From the NCBI GenBank assembly GCA_964630905.1, contig CAZVWR010000011.1:13783-77782 (forward strand): 64,000 bases of DNA. Direction: 5' to 3'. Both the position numbers and the translations under genes were made by a program. Source of the DNA: JAGOEX01 sp964630905. GTDB lineage: Bacteria; UBP6; UBA1177. The notes under the pieces are model-generated. The model was not told the origin of the DNA. It worked only from the letters and a program-made list of their open reading frames with translations, and did no database searches. Below are positions 7,539 through 17,028 of the stretch, in pieces. How positions within the stretch are numbered: position 1 is the first letter of the stretch; every line of letters starts with the position of its first letter.

Positions 7539-8147
7539 CTAAAAATTATATGAAACTCCAGATCCTATATGAATTCCGATAAATAGATGTGGAATATCGG
7601 GATCTTCTTCATAATCATCATATTCAGATTTGTCTCCTGCCTGGCCTAAAAAATAAGCCGAAGTAAAAAAATATGTTCCAATATGTTCACTGACTTTCCA
7701 ATCAAAATTAAGATTTAAGGCTGCTCCTATCAAAAAGTATTTATTTTTGTGATAATAACCATCGCCAATTTGTTCATGATAATCAAAATAGGAAAACCTT
7801 AACGCCAGCGGTATTGAAAGTTGAAAAATTTTTCCTGTGTATATCAGAATCCTTGGGCCTATGTCAGAAAAGAAAACATTACAGCCATCATCAAAAAGTG
7901 TCCACGGTGTAAGAAAAGATGAAGAAAAGCCAATGCTTGAATAAAAATATTTCATTTCAAACCCGGCGGAAAATCCGTAATATGGAGGCAGAAAAACTAT
8001 GTCTTTAGGTTTTGCATTGTAAGAAAGGTATGAACCAAATTTGATTTTATAAAAGCGCCGGGACTGAGTTTCTGAAGAAGGATCTGCTTCAGCATAAATA
8101 TTAAAAAAAAGAAGAAAGACCAGTAATAAGAAATGTTTTCTTTTCAC
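7539..8147 (-). CDS. Predicted outer-membrane beta-barrel protein
   Basis: A signal peptide (about 19 residues, ending near IYAEA) is followed by alternating hydrophobic/aromatic strands and a terminal SYNF, typical of small 8-stranded barrels. The start is a GTG whose last bases overlap the TGA of the macroglobulin gene (GTGA), so translation is coupled to that large gene. The pairing suggests the barrel works with the surface-anchored macroglobulin, for instance as its membrane anchor or export partner; this is inference. No specific family is recognised. Confidence 0.5.
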   Translation of the reverse strand: MKRKHFLLLVFLLFFNIYAEADPSSETQSRRFYKIKFGSYLSYNAKPKDIVFLPPYYGFSAGFEMKYFYSSIGFSSSFLTPWTLFDDGCNVFFSDIGPRILIYTGKIFQLSIPLALRFSYFDYHEQIGDGYYHKNKYFLIGAALNLNFDWKVSEHIGTYFFTSAYFLGQAGDKSEYDDYEEDPDIPHLFIGIHIGSGVSYNF

Positions 8148-11100
8148 TTCACTTCAACCCTTATCCCTTCAGAATGGGCAGAGAATTCAGGGGCATACAT
8201 GCATTGTATTGTGGTGATGCCGGCACTGAAATTTCCTTTGAGGTTGACTCGAAGAGGATATTCAAAGACATAGGTTCCTTTGTTGAGTCGTTCGATGAAG
8301 AAGTCGGTTGAGACATCTTTGGTTGATTCGTAATACCAGAGTCCGTCCTGATATTTGTGTCTGGAAAGGACATTTTCGGGTTCTGTTCCTGCGGCTCTCA
8401 TATCTTTCATGTGGATGAATTCCATGTCACGGTCACTTCTTAGCACGATTCTCACTTTGAGGCGGTCTCCGGGAGAAAGGAGCGAATTGTTGCTCACGGG
8501 TTCAAGTTTCGGACCTCTATCTGTCTGAATTTCCTTGAAAATCTTCTTTTCAAGCTTTAATGGGGTCTCTGCCGCGGTGATCTTGTCAAGCTGTTCAAAA
8601 TACTGCCAGTAAACTGCTCCCCATGCCGGATTTGAATTGGGGTTTATAACAGTCACTTTTCCCATTTCAGGTTTTACATCGCTGCCGTTCCACGCAACTT
8701 TAAAATAACCGGTTCCTGCTTCAGTTTTTGCCCCCATTTTTGCCGGATCAACTTTGATGTTTCCAAGAGTTATCTCAGCATTTTTGTTGTTTTTGAGCCA
8801 GTCGCTTCCCCCCATCAAAAGGGCATAAATTGCATCAACTGTCGCTTTTGTCGTTTTCCAGCTTTGAACCTGTTTCATTTTTATAAGCCAGGTCTTCAGG
8901 TCGTCAACTGTTTTGATGTCTTTTGTAACTTCCTGAAATGCTTCAATAATTACTGCCTGAGTTTCAATCGGGAACTGATACCAGTAATATCCGCCCATGT
9001 TTTCCTTGAAATACATCCCAAGCTCATCGTGATAAATCGCCCGTTCTTTTAATGATGCAATGATCTTTTGAGGAACTTCTTTTCTGTCAAGCCGCCAGAG
9101 AGCAGCCGCAGACATTGCATTCATGTAGGGAGTTTCACCAAGCCAGTATTTTTCTGCCTGAGATATCCAGTAATTATAAGCCTCAAGATTCTGTTTCTGA
9201 ACCGGCACATCAGTAAAAAAGCTCCTTGTGTAAAGATAGTGTATCTCCATGGAACCAATGAGTTTTTTGTTCAAATCCACATTATTTTTCTTCAGCCATT
9301 CATAGCTTTTCCTCATTTCGTTATCAACGAACTGAACACCTTTTTTTGCCATGTCCATCGCAGGATCTGCCTGCTTAACTTTAAGATTCCGGAGCTTTCC
9401 AAGACCTGAAACGATGTGCTGAGTGATGTATCTACTTTCAGGCAACCCCTGAAACCATGGCCAGCCGCCGTTGTAACCCTGTAATTTTCTTAGTTTATTC
9501 AATGCGGAGCCAAGTTCATTCCCCATTCTGTTCAGATCAAAAAGAAGGGCAACTCTCTTTTTATTCTGTTCTTCGTTCTGTGCATCCAGAACCCACGGGG
9601 TTTCTGCAAGCAGAACGCTCTTAAGTTCTACATTTTTTTGAAGATTTGACAACAACGCATCGGTGTTTTTCCACTGATCGAACACTTTTTTAATGTTGGG
9701 ATTTGAATTTGCAATGTGTGATGCAAGTGAATTTGCATAAAATCTTGAAAATATCTGCTCAGCACATTCGTAAGGATATTCCATTAAGTAGGGAAGCGCC
9801 TGAACCGCATACCACACCGGATTGCTTGTGAATTCAAGCGTCAGTTTGTGATTTACAAGGGTATTAGAACTCTTTGAATCCATTAGTTTTTTAAACAGAA
9901 ACTCCCTTTTTTCATTTGGCTTTAAAGGTAATGGCAGAGATTCAGTAACAAGCATTCTGTTTGAAAGAACCGGCAAGGTCGCCTCTTCACCATCACCCTG
10001 ATTTCCAGATTTTGCAATGATCCGCCAGGTAACGGCACTTACACCGAGAGGAACTTTAACTGGCCAGTTAACCACTGTATTTTCTTTGGGTTTTATCGCA
10101 AAATCCTGAACAGGGGCATCGTTATTAAGAATATTATCAACCGGTTTCATGGTCATTGCGTCAAAAAGTCTAAGTTCCGCTTTTCCACCCAGAACCTTAT
10201 CAACCATACTTGAAATTTTGGCACTGATGATCACAGAATCGTCTTCTCTTAAAAATCTCGGCATGTTAGGCATCACCATGATGTCTTTCTGGGTGACAGT
10301 CTCTTTTGAAATAATACCGGTTTTAAGATCTTTTGTGTGGGCAAGACCCATGAATTTCCATTTTGTAAGTGCTTCAGGAATGGTGAAGGAAATGATAACT
10401 TCTCCTGATTCATTTGTGTTGAGCATCGGGAAAAAGAAAGCCGTTTCATTCATGTTTTTGCGGATCTGTACAGTTCCGGACGGATCTGCAGGTTTTTCAG
10501 GAAGGCTGCCTTCCTGACCGGCACCATCTCCTGCGGCACGGCCATACATCAGTCCACCTGTGCCACGGGTTTGCATTTTGTCTTTTTTCATCGGAGCAGA
10601 TTTTGCAGATTCTTCTCTTTCTTCAGCCACTTCATCACCATCAGCGGCACTTTCTGCAAGGGCAACTCCGCCGGTTGCAATGCTTCTTGTTGCTGAAGCC
10701 GGCATCGGCATATTTTTGCTGTAACGGTAGCCGTAATAATTGTAAAAGTAGTTCCCAAACCAGTTAAGTGTGTCATAATACAAGTAATTTCCGCCATAAT
10801 AGCTGTTCCAGTCAAGCTGATATGTAATTGATCCGGAAGTTCTGTGGGAGATGTTCTCGATCCATTGATTCTGAAAATAATTATGAGAATGTAAGTTCAG
10901 ATACCAGCTGTTTGCCCTGAAACTGTCAAGAGATTTGTCGTATAAAGTTGCTACCATTTCAGCGGCGACTGCTTCACCCTTTGATCCCGATATCTTTATT
11001 TTCCACTCTTCCTTCTGCCCGGGATACAGCTTTTCTCTAAATGAAAGAGCCTCTATTTTCAACTGCTTATCTGTCCAGGGAACTTGGATTACGCCTGATT

Positions 11101-14100
11101 GATGATGTGTTCTGCCGTTTTTCTGGAACATTACTGAATAGCCGATGTTTCCGCGGTCAGATTCAGTTACAGGAATATTTATCACCTTTTTTTCATTGCT
11201 TAAGTTAATGAAAGTTGTTTCGCTTTTTTTGTTTTTGCGCTGAATTTCAAATACTGCAAAGACATTTTGAGCTCCACTTCCTATTACGAAAGTTCCGCTG
11301 TTTCCTGGCTCAACTGTCTGATTTACAAGAGAAAAACGGCTGAATATCTTTTCAGACATAACGCCGGCTTCAGGTTTAAAAGCCGAAAAATATTTTTTAT
11401 ATTCTATTTTTTCACCGTATTTATCTTTTGTCTCTATTTCAACAAGATATTTGCCGTCAAGCCACAGATCTGCTGTTTTTATAATTATTTTTTTCTCTTT
11501 TGAAGTGTCAAATTGAGCTGAAAACACCTGTTTTTCGATCTTTCGCAATGTTATATCATCTTCAGAATCATAAATATCAGATTTAAAATCTTTTATATAT
11601 TCCTCTTTTGAAATCATAAATTTATCAGGTTTGCCCCAGAGTCTGGATCTTAAAAGTCTTTCAGGCTCCTGCAGTTTTGAGATTTTTACCGTCCCTTTTG
11701 CCGGCTCGAATTCACCGTTTAGGTTTGCCGTGGCTATTTCAAATTCAAGTTCTTTCAAGGTGTTGATTTCATTTGGAATATTTTCGCTGACTGACAACGC
11801 GAGATATCCAACGCTTACTGTTGAGGAAGTGCTTCTCGTTTCTCCGCTGATATCTGTGACATCGGCAAAGATCCGGTAACTGAAAACCGGCTTTCCCTTT
11901 TCAGGAACAGATCTGTCGGGAAGTGCTTTGAACTCAATTTCATAAATTCCTGTCGGATCAGTTGTTGAAACACCTTTTGCAACGACTGCCGACTTTGAAG
12001 GAGGCATTGAATAGTATCCCCAGAAATAATAAGGGAAATAATAAGTTCTTTCAACTCTCCAAGAAACTTTTGCATCGGTCAAAGGTGCCCCCGAATATGA
12101 AACCGCTTTTCCTTTAACTTTTACAAGGTCATTAATTTTAAAACTTTCTTTAACCGGTTCAAAATTAGTTTCAAATTTTGGTCTTTTATATTCTTCAACG
12201 CTGAAAGAGACTGCACCGTTATTATTTCTGATCGTCATGTTTCCGCCAAGAACATTTGAGGGTGCCGTGAATGACCCCTGAAAAGAGCCGAAATCATTGG
12301 ATTTTAAGTTCAAGCTTGCAATTTTCTGCCAGTTTACATCATAAAAGTCAACAACGGTCTTTTTGTTTTTAAGAATTTCAGGCTTTTGTTCTTTGTCAAA
12401 TTTAAGCATTATCCCTTTGAAATAAACGGTCTGCCCCGGTCTGTAAATTGCTCTGTCGGTAAAAAATACAGTTTTTGCGTATGCTCTTGTTTCGCGGGGA
12501 TATGGCTGATAAAACTCTGTTGAAAGCTCGTTTTTGTCTTTGGAAGCGAGAATGAATTTATGTCCGTATGAATTTCTAAACCACCCTTTTTTATATGTTG
12601 CCATGCCTGAGTCATCTGTATTCAGCGTGTCAATGTGCTTGGTGACATAGCGGCTTACACTGTAATCATATTCCTTTTCAAAAACCTTAATCTGTGCATC
12701 TTTTACAGGTTGGCCCGATTCCCTGTCTGCAACAAAGAATTTTGTTCTGTTCTCTTCATTTGTGCTGATGACCGACAGATTTGAAATTTCGGTAAATGCA
12801 TAAAAAAGGGCTTCTTTTTCAAATGAATAATTTTTGTTTGTTCCTCCGACGATCGCATAGATCCCTTTTTCAAGAGCAGGGATCTTAATTTCGGTTGAGT
12901 GGTTTTTCAGATCTCCGTCATCGGGGAAATCAACGACCCACTCTTTAACAGCCGGTTTTTTTGCTATTATTTCTGCCGCTTTTTTTGATTCAATTACATA
13001 TTCAGCAATATTGTTGCGCTCTTCACGGCTCAGCTCAACTGTTTTAAAATAGAGCTTTTTTACATTCATGTGATGAACAAGCATTCTGAAAGGAACTCCG
13101 GGAGTGTTGACCGCTTCGGCATAAAAATAGATGTTTTTTAAACTTATTGAAGAAATGTGTCCTTTGCAAAGGTCTGCCGCTTCGCTGTTTTTGTTCTCTT
13201 TTATTACTTTTTCACAAATTTCTTTTGATGTTTTGGTATTCCATTTCTCAGCAGTATCAAAAAAGTGGTGCCAGAGAGCTTTTTTATAAAGGATCATCGG
13301 CGCCATACTGCTTTGAGGATATTTTTTTTCAAGTGAATTGAGAGCTTTGTAATAAAGCTCATCACTGTTATCAAGTATTGATTTTTCCTTCATGAAATCA
13401 AGCCTTTTCAGTTCAACATCTATGAGTGCTTCAATATTTCCATTTTTTAAATGATGCTTTGTCAGGTCTTTTAAAATGTTGAACGCATAAAATGAAGGCG
13501 AATCGTAACTGTCTGATTTCATGTCAATTTTCGTAAACTCATCAGCAGGTGAAAAATATTTATCACTATCCACTTCAAAAACATTTGCAGGCTCAGTGAG
13601 CTGAGTTTCACTGTTAGAATAGAAATCAACTGCACGATGGGCAAGAAAATCATAAAGAGACGGTCTTAAAACCCTTGATTTTGTCCCTTTCACAATTATT
13701 TCATCAAAAAGGTCTATGTTGATATTTTTAAGATTTTCGCTTTCATTTAATGATTCGTTGTAAAGGGTTGTAATTCTTTTGAATATGGTTTTAAGATCCC
13801 ATGTTGCGATGTCCCCTGTTTCGTTCCCGGCAGTTTCAGTTCTGTTGTAGAATTTGTAGCGGTTACGGTTGAAATAGTTCCAGTAAATTTCGGCAAGCAT
13901 TGATTTCAGAATTGCATTTGCGGGGAATTTTGCTTTCACGGTTTCATCTTCAAGCTCTTTGATAACGGCAGGAAAATCCTTTTCACCGATACTCACGACA
14001 TATTTTGTTTTGTTCATAAGCACTTTTATCAATTGAGGTGCGTTGTTTTCACTGATTGCAAGTGTTTGAATTTTTTCGACTGTTTCAAGGGCAGATCTTG

Positions 14101-14293
14101 GTTTCCCCTCAGATTCAAAGCCGGCGACTTCTTTCCACTCATTTTCGTAACTGCTGAATTTTTCAGGAGGAGTATAAGTTTGTTTTGTGACCTCTTCTAA
14201 GTTGTTTTCTTCAGCTTTTTTATCAGCCGGTTTTCCACAGCAGAAAAGCATTAAAAAAGAAAGCGCCGACACAAAAATCATCAGTTTTCTCAT
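8144..14293 (-). CDS. Large alpha-2-macroglobulin family protein with thioester
   Basis: A 2049-residue envelope protein. The N-terminus has a signal peptide ending in an unusual FCC lipobox (Cys18/19). Recognisable macroglobulin elements follow in order: TDRAIYRPGQTVYFKG (MG2-like), VEEYKRPKFE (MG3), a low-complexity Ala/Glu/Gly bait-like stretch, then NETAFFFPML and IPEALTKWKF before the thioester. The thioester motif is YECAEQ with Cys1510, and an alpha-alpha toroid domain follows. Bacterial members trap attacking proteases at the periplasm. The length exceeds E. coli YfhM (about 1650). GGAG before the ATG at 14293 fixes the start over TTG at 14305. No pbpC lies next to it; a barrel gene is coupled instead. 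Confidence 0.5.
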   Translation of the reverse strand: MRKLMIFVSALSFLMLFCCGKPADKKAEENNLEEVTKQTYTPPEKFSSYENEWKEVAGFESEGKPRSALETVEKIQTLAISENNAPQLIKVLMNKTKYVVSIGEKDFPAVIKELEDETVKAKFPANAILKSMLAEIYWNYFNRNRYKFYNRTETAGNETGDIATWDLKTIFKRITTLYNESLNESENLKNINIDLFDEIIVKGTKSRVLRPSLYDFLAHRAVDFYSNSETQLTEPANVFEVDSDKYFSPADEFTKIDMKSDSYDSPSFYAFNILKDLTKHHLKNGNIEALIDVELKRLDFMKEKSILDNSDELYYKALNSLEKKYPQSSMAPMILYKKALWHHFFDTAEKWNTKTSKEICEKVIKENKNSEAADLCKGHISSISLKNIYFYAEAVNTPGVPFRMLVHHMNVKKLYFKTVELSREERNNIAEYVIESKKAAEIIAKKPAVKEWVVDFPDDGDLKNHSTEIKIPALEKGIYAIVGGTNKNYSFEKEALFYAFTEISNLSVISTNEENRTKFFVADRESGQPVKDAQIKVFEKEYDYSVSRYVTKHIDTLNTDDSGMATYKKGWFRNSYGHKFILASKDKNELSTEFYQPYPRETRAYAKTVFFTDRAIYRPGQTVYFKGIMLKFDKEQKPEILKNKKTVVDFYDVNWQKIASLNLKSNDFGSFQGSFTAPSNVLGGNMTIRNNNGAVSFSVEEYKRPKFETNFEPVKESFKINDLVKVKGKAVSYSGAPLTDAKVSWRVERTYYFPYYFWGYYSMPPSKSAVVAKGVSTTDPTGIYEIEFKALPDRSVPEKGKPVFSYRIFADVTDISGETRSTSSTVSVGYLALSVSENIPNEINTLKELEFEIATANLNGEFEPAKGTVKISKLQEPERLLRSRLWGKPDKFMISKEEYIKDFKSDIYDSEDDITLRKIEKQVFSAQFDTSKEKKIIIKTADLWLDGKYLVEIETKDKYGEKIEYKKYFSAFKPEAGVMSEKIFSRFSLVNQTVEPGNSGTFVIGSGAQNVFAVFEIQRKNKKSETTFINLSNEKKVINIPVTESDRGNIGYSVMFQKNGRTHHQSGVIQVPWTDKQLKIEALSFREKLYPGQKEEWKIKISGSKGEAVAAEMVATLYDKSLDSFRANSWYLNLHSHNYFQNQWIENISHRTSGSITYQLDWNSYYGGNYLYYDTLNWFGNYFYNYYGYRYSKNMPMPASATRSIATGGVALAESAADGDEVAEEREESAKSAPMKKDKMQTRGTGGLMYGRAAGDGAGQEGSLPEKPADPSGTVQIRKNMNETAFFFPMLNTNESGEVIISFTIPEALTKWKFMGLAHTKDLKTGIISKETVTQKDIMVMPNMPRFLREDDSVIISAKISSMVDKVLGGKAELRLFDAMTMKPVDNILNNDAPVQDFAIKPKENTVVNWPVKVPLGVSAVTWRIIAKSGNQGDGEEATLPVLSNRMLVTESLPLPLKPNEKREFLFKKLMDSKSSNTLVNHKLTLEFTSNPVWYAVQALPYLMEYPYECAEQIFSRFYANSLASHIANSNPNIKKVFDQWKNTDALLSNLQKNVELKSVLLAETPWVLDAQNEEQNKKRVALLFDLNRMGNELGSALNKLRKLQGYNGGWPWFQGLPESRYITQHIVSGLGKLRNLKVKQADPAMDMAKKGVQFVDNEMRKSYEWLKKNNVDLNKKLIGSMEIHYLYTRSFFTDVPVQKQNLEAYNYWISQAEKYWLGETPYMNAMSAAALWRLDRKEVPQKIIASLKERAIYHDELGMYFKENMGGYYWYQFPIETQAVIIEAFQEVTKDIKTVDDLKTWLIKMKQVQSWKTTKATVDAIYALLMGGSDWLKNNKNAEITLGNIKVDPAKMGAKTEAGTGYFKVAWNGSDVKPEMGKVTVINPNSNPAWGAVYWQYFEQLDKITAAETPLKLEKKIFKEIQTDRGPKLEPVSNNSLLSPGDRLKVRIVLRSDRDMEFIHMKDMRAAGTEPENVLSRHKYQDGLWYYESTKDVSTDFFIERLNKGTYVFEYPLRVNLKGNFSAGITTIQCMYAPEFSAHSEGIRVEVK

Positions 14294-14325
14294 GGTTTTC
14301 TCCAAAGATGGTTGCGAAACAGAAA

Positions 14326-14354
14326 ATTATAGTGAAAAAATGAATGTTTATCAA
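14326..14354 (-). promoter_or_regulatory. Promoter of the alpha-2-macroglobulin gene
   Basis: On the minus strand: TTGATA (14354-14349), 17-base spacer, TATAAT (14331-14326). The gene starts 33 bases further on. It gives the macroglobulin and barrel genes their own transcript. Confidence 0.5.
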
Positions 14355-14373
14355 GTTTTGGGAAATAGCGGGA

Positions 14374-16035
14374 TTAGTATTTTTTGCCTGAAACGACCTG
14401 AGCGATATTATAGTTTTCAGAACCCATTGCATCAAGATTATTAAGAATATCAATGAAGTATATTGCGGCACCGCCTTGACATATCTTTTCTCTTATCCTG
14501 TCAAAATGTTCGATCTTGGCATCTTTGACCATTTTTTTAAGCCGGATGCTTTTTGCAAGGGCTTTTTCGGTATATGACGGATTTTTAATGTCGCTTTTAA
14601 AAAATTCCATTGATTCAGTGAAATAACCGATGTTTTCATTAATAATGCGGTTGACAATTTCCACGGCATTGCTTGAAAAACAAAGCTGTTTTCTTGTCAT
14701 TTTATCAAGGATCACAGAAATATTTTCCACATAATCTGCAACTTTTTCAAGATTATGTGCAAGTCCGATATAACTTCCGACAATATTTGCGTCTTTCAAA
14801 GTAAGTGCTCTTGATGATATGGCAAGGAGAAATTGAGTAATATAGAACTGATATTTGTCTATCCGGTCTTCATTTTTTAAGATGATGTCGCATATTTCAA
14901 CAATTTTATCCGGATCATTCACCGTCATTTGTTTTAAAAGGTTCATGCTGTTGATGACATATTCGCTCATTACAAGAAGTTCTTTTTCAGACTCCATTAT
15001 CGCCATGGAAGGTGTTTCTATCATGTTGTAATCAATGCTGATGAAGTTTTCGGGAAGATCGTCGTCATTTTTCGCTTTGTCTGGAAAAATTGAGTTGACA
15101 AGTTTTGCCAGCGGTCCGATGAGAGGAAGAAAAACAATAAGGTTGATAACATTGAAAACCGTATGCCCCATCGCAATGTGTACTGTGAGATTTTTCGTGG
15201 AAAGTCCGGGGGTTATCATTTCAATAAGATCTTTAAAAGGATAAAAGACCGTTAATATCAGCATTACGCCGGCTGTTTTGAAAAGAGTCTGGGCAAGTGC
15301 CGCTCTTTTTGCATTGACCGATCCGCCGATGCTTGCAAGAATTCCGGTGATGGTTGTTCCGATGTTGCTCCCCATGACAATTGCCAAAGAGCCGTCAAAA
15401 TTAATGAGTCCCTGAGATGCAAGGGCGATAACTATACCGACAACCGCAGAGCTTGACTGAACAACAGCAGTGGTTATAGTTCCGACAAAAACACCTAATA
15501 TCACTGAAGAATATGTGTGCCCGTCAATACTTTTGAAAAGTGAGATGAACTGTTCACTGCTTTTTAACGGGGCAAACCCGTCTTTCATTGTGTTCATGCC
15601 GAGAAACAGTATGCCGAATCCGAAAAGTATCTCGCCCATATACTGCCAGGTTTTGTTTTTTGAAAAGAATCTGATGAAAACGCCGATACCTATCGTCGGC
15701 ATTGCATAGGCAGAAATGTCCAGAGTAACTATCCAGCCCGTAACTGTTGTTCCCACCGCCGCTCCAAGCTCAACACCGATCGCCTGCTGAACGGTCATGA
15801 GCGCGGCATTTACAAACCCGATCGCCATTACAGAAGTTGCTGAGCTTGACTGAATGATCGCGGTTATCACAAATCCGACAAAAACCCCGACAAAACGGTT
15901 AGTTGTAAGAACTTTCAGGATTTTCCGAAGACGATCTCCCGCCGCTTTCTGCATCCCTTCGCTCATGATCTTCATTCCCATCAGGAAAAGACCGAGCCCG
16001 CCAACTGTTTGAAATATGACCAGTTTCCAATCCAT
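14374..16035 (-). CDS. Na+/phosphate cotransporter (NptA/PNaS family) with PhoU-like tail
   Basis: The 553-residue inner-membrane protein has the two inverted QSSS repeats that define the family: QSSSATS at residue 62 and QSSSAVV at residue 193. Around eight hydrophobic segments lie in the first 320 residues. The last 220 residues are soluble and helical with the spacing of a PhoU domain, as in YjbB-type proteins. It probably imports phosphate with sodium, or exports phosphate as proposed for YjbB. GGAG seven bases before the ATG supports the start. It has its own promoter and is followed by the macroglobulin gene with a separate promoter. Confidence 0.5.
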   Translation of the reverse strand: MDWKLVIFQTVGGLGLFLMGMKIMSEGMQKAAGDRLRKILKVLTTNRFVGVFVGFVITAIIQSSSATSVMAIGFVNAALMTVQQAIGVELGAAVGTTVTGWIVTLDISAYAMPTIGIGVFIRFFSKNKTWQYMGEILFGFGILFLGMNTMKDGFAPLKSSEQFISLFKSIDGHTYSSVILGVFVGTITTAVVQSSSAVVGIVIALASQGLINFDGSLAIVMGSNIGTTITGILASIGGSVNAKRAALAQTLFKTAGVMLILTVFYPFKDLIEMITPGLSTKNLTVHIAMGHTVFNVINLIVFLPLIGPLAKLVNSIFPDKAKNDDDLPENFISIDYNMIETPSMAIMESEKELLVMSEYVINSMNLLKQMTVNDPDKIVEICDIILKNEDRIDKYQFYITQFLLAISSRALTLKDANIVGSYIGLAHNLEKVADYVENISVILDKMTRKQLCFSSNAVEIVNRIINENIGYFTESMEFFKSDIKNPSYTEKALAKSIRLKKMVKDAKIEHFDRIREKICQGGAAIYFIDILNNLDAMGSENYNIAQVVSGKKY

Positions 16036-16086
16036 GAATATCTCCGGAACCGTAATTGTTAAGAAACAGTTAATTTTCCGTTAAGG

Positions 16087-16114
16087 ATATTAGCAGGAAA
16101 AGATTTCAATTCAA
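16087..16114 (-). promoter_or_regulatory. Promoter of the Na/Pi transporter gene
   Basis: On the minus strand: TTGAAT (16114-16109), 16-base spacer, TAATAT (16092-16087), 52 bases before the start codon. Confidence 0.5.
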
Positions 16115-16146
16115 CTAAATTTGTAAAAAAGTTCTTTTGTGAAACA

Positions 16147-17028
16147 CTACTTCAAAAGAAAATCGAGAATGTTTTTAACTGCCTGATCATAATAGACTTT
16201 TTCTTCATTCAGGATTTCATGAAGTGCGTTTTCGATGACAACTTTCGTGCTGTTTTTCATGTTTTTTAAGACTCTGTCCTGTCTAAAGTTATCGACAACG
16301 GTGTCTGCTCCTGCCTGAAGAAGAAGAGTCTGAGTGCTGAATGCAGGAGAGCCGATTTCAATTTCTTTCATTGCGCGGATACTTTCCACAACCCATCTGT
16401 TGGTTGGTCCGCCGAGAGCAAAGTCCGGATTATGTTTAAGAAAAATTTTCTGTTTTTCAAAATTCTCCAAACTGTGTGTGATGTCATTATTTTCAAAAGG
16501 AGAGTCTGGATCATATTCCTTTTTGCCGGGAACGAACTCCTTGTCTTTACCTAATGTGCAAAATAGTTTTGCAAGAATGTTAATGATATTTTCAGGAACA
16601 TGGCCGAAGTTTATTCCCCACATTGGAGAAGAGAAAACCATTTTGTTGAATAAATTCAAGCGTTTTTCAAGAAGGAATGAAACAGCTCCTCCCATTGAGT
16701 GGGATATTGAAAAAATTGGAATACCGCTTCTTTTTTCAGGAAGCACCTTTTTTTTGAGAAAATAAGCGGCATCGTCAATGAAATGGTCAAAATTCTCGAC
16801 ATAACCTTTCTGATGATTTTCCAAAATTCTTTCGCTTGCACCCTGACCCCTGTGATCCATTGTAAAAACTGTGATGCCTGCATTGTTAAGATCATTGAAA
16901 AAATGTTCGTATTTCAAATAATATTCAGCTCTTCCTGTAAGAAAAAGTGCAATGGATTTTTCATTCCCTGCTTTGAAAACATCAAAAGCGATATTCGATC
17001 CGTTGACAGGGCTGTGGAAGTACTGCAT
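16147..17028 (-). CDS. Alpha/beta hydrolase, monoacylglycerol lipase/lysophospholipase-like
   Basis: A 293-residue serine hydrolase. The nucleophile elbow is SHSMGG with Ser111 (the usual first Gly replaced by Ser). The strand-turn DHRGQGAS is typical of the PldB/MGL family. GADTVVDN supplies the likely catalytic Asp and NALHEILNE the His. No signal peptide, so probably cytoplasmic or membrane-peripheral. Its start overlaps the stop of the Xaa-Pro peptidase gene (TAATG), so the two are co-translated. Likely substrates are monoacylglycerols or lysophospholipids; the exact ester is not determined by sequence. Confidence 0.5.
   Translation of the reverse strand: MQYFHSPVNGSNIAFDVFKAGNEKSIALFLTGRAEYYLKYEHFFNDLNNAGITVFTMDHRGQGASERILENHQKGYVENFDHFIDDAAYFLKKKVLPEKRSGIPIFSISHSMGGAVSFLLEKRLNLFNKMVFSSPMWGINFGHVPENIINILAKLFCTLGKDKEFVPGKKEYDPDSPFENNDITHSLENFEKQKIFLKHNPDFALGGPTNRWVVESIRAMKEIEIGSPAFSTQTLLLQAGADTVVDNFRQDRVLKNMKNSTKVVIENALHEILNEEKVYYDQAVKNILDFLLK

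Noticed and set aside
11815..12615. Alternative frames within the macroglobulin gene
   Set aside because: All lie on the coding strand or its complement inside a clearly coding gene and have no ribosome site or conserved motif.
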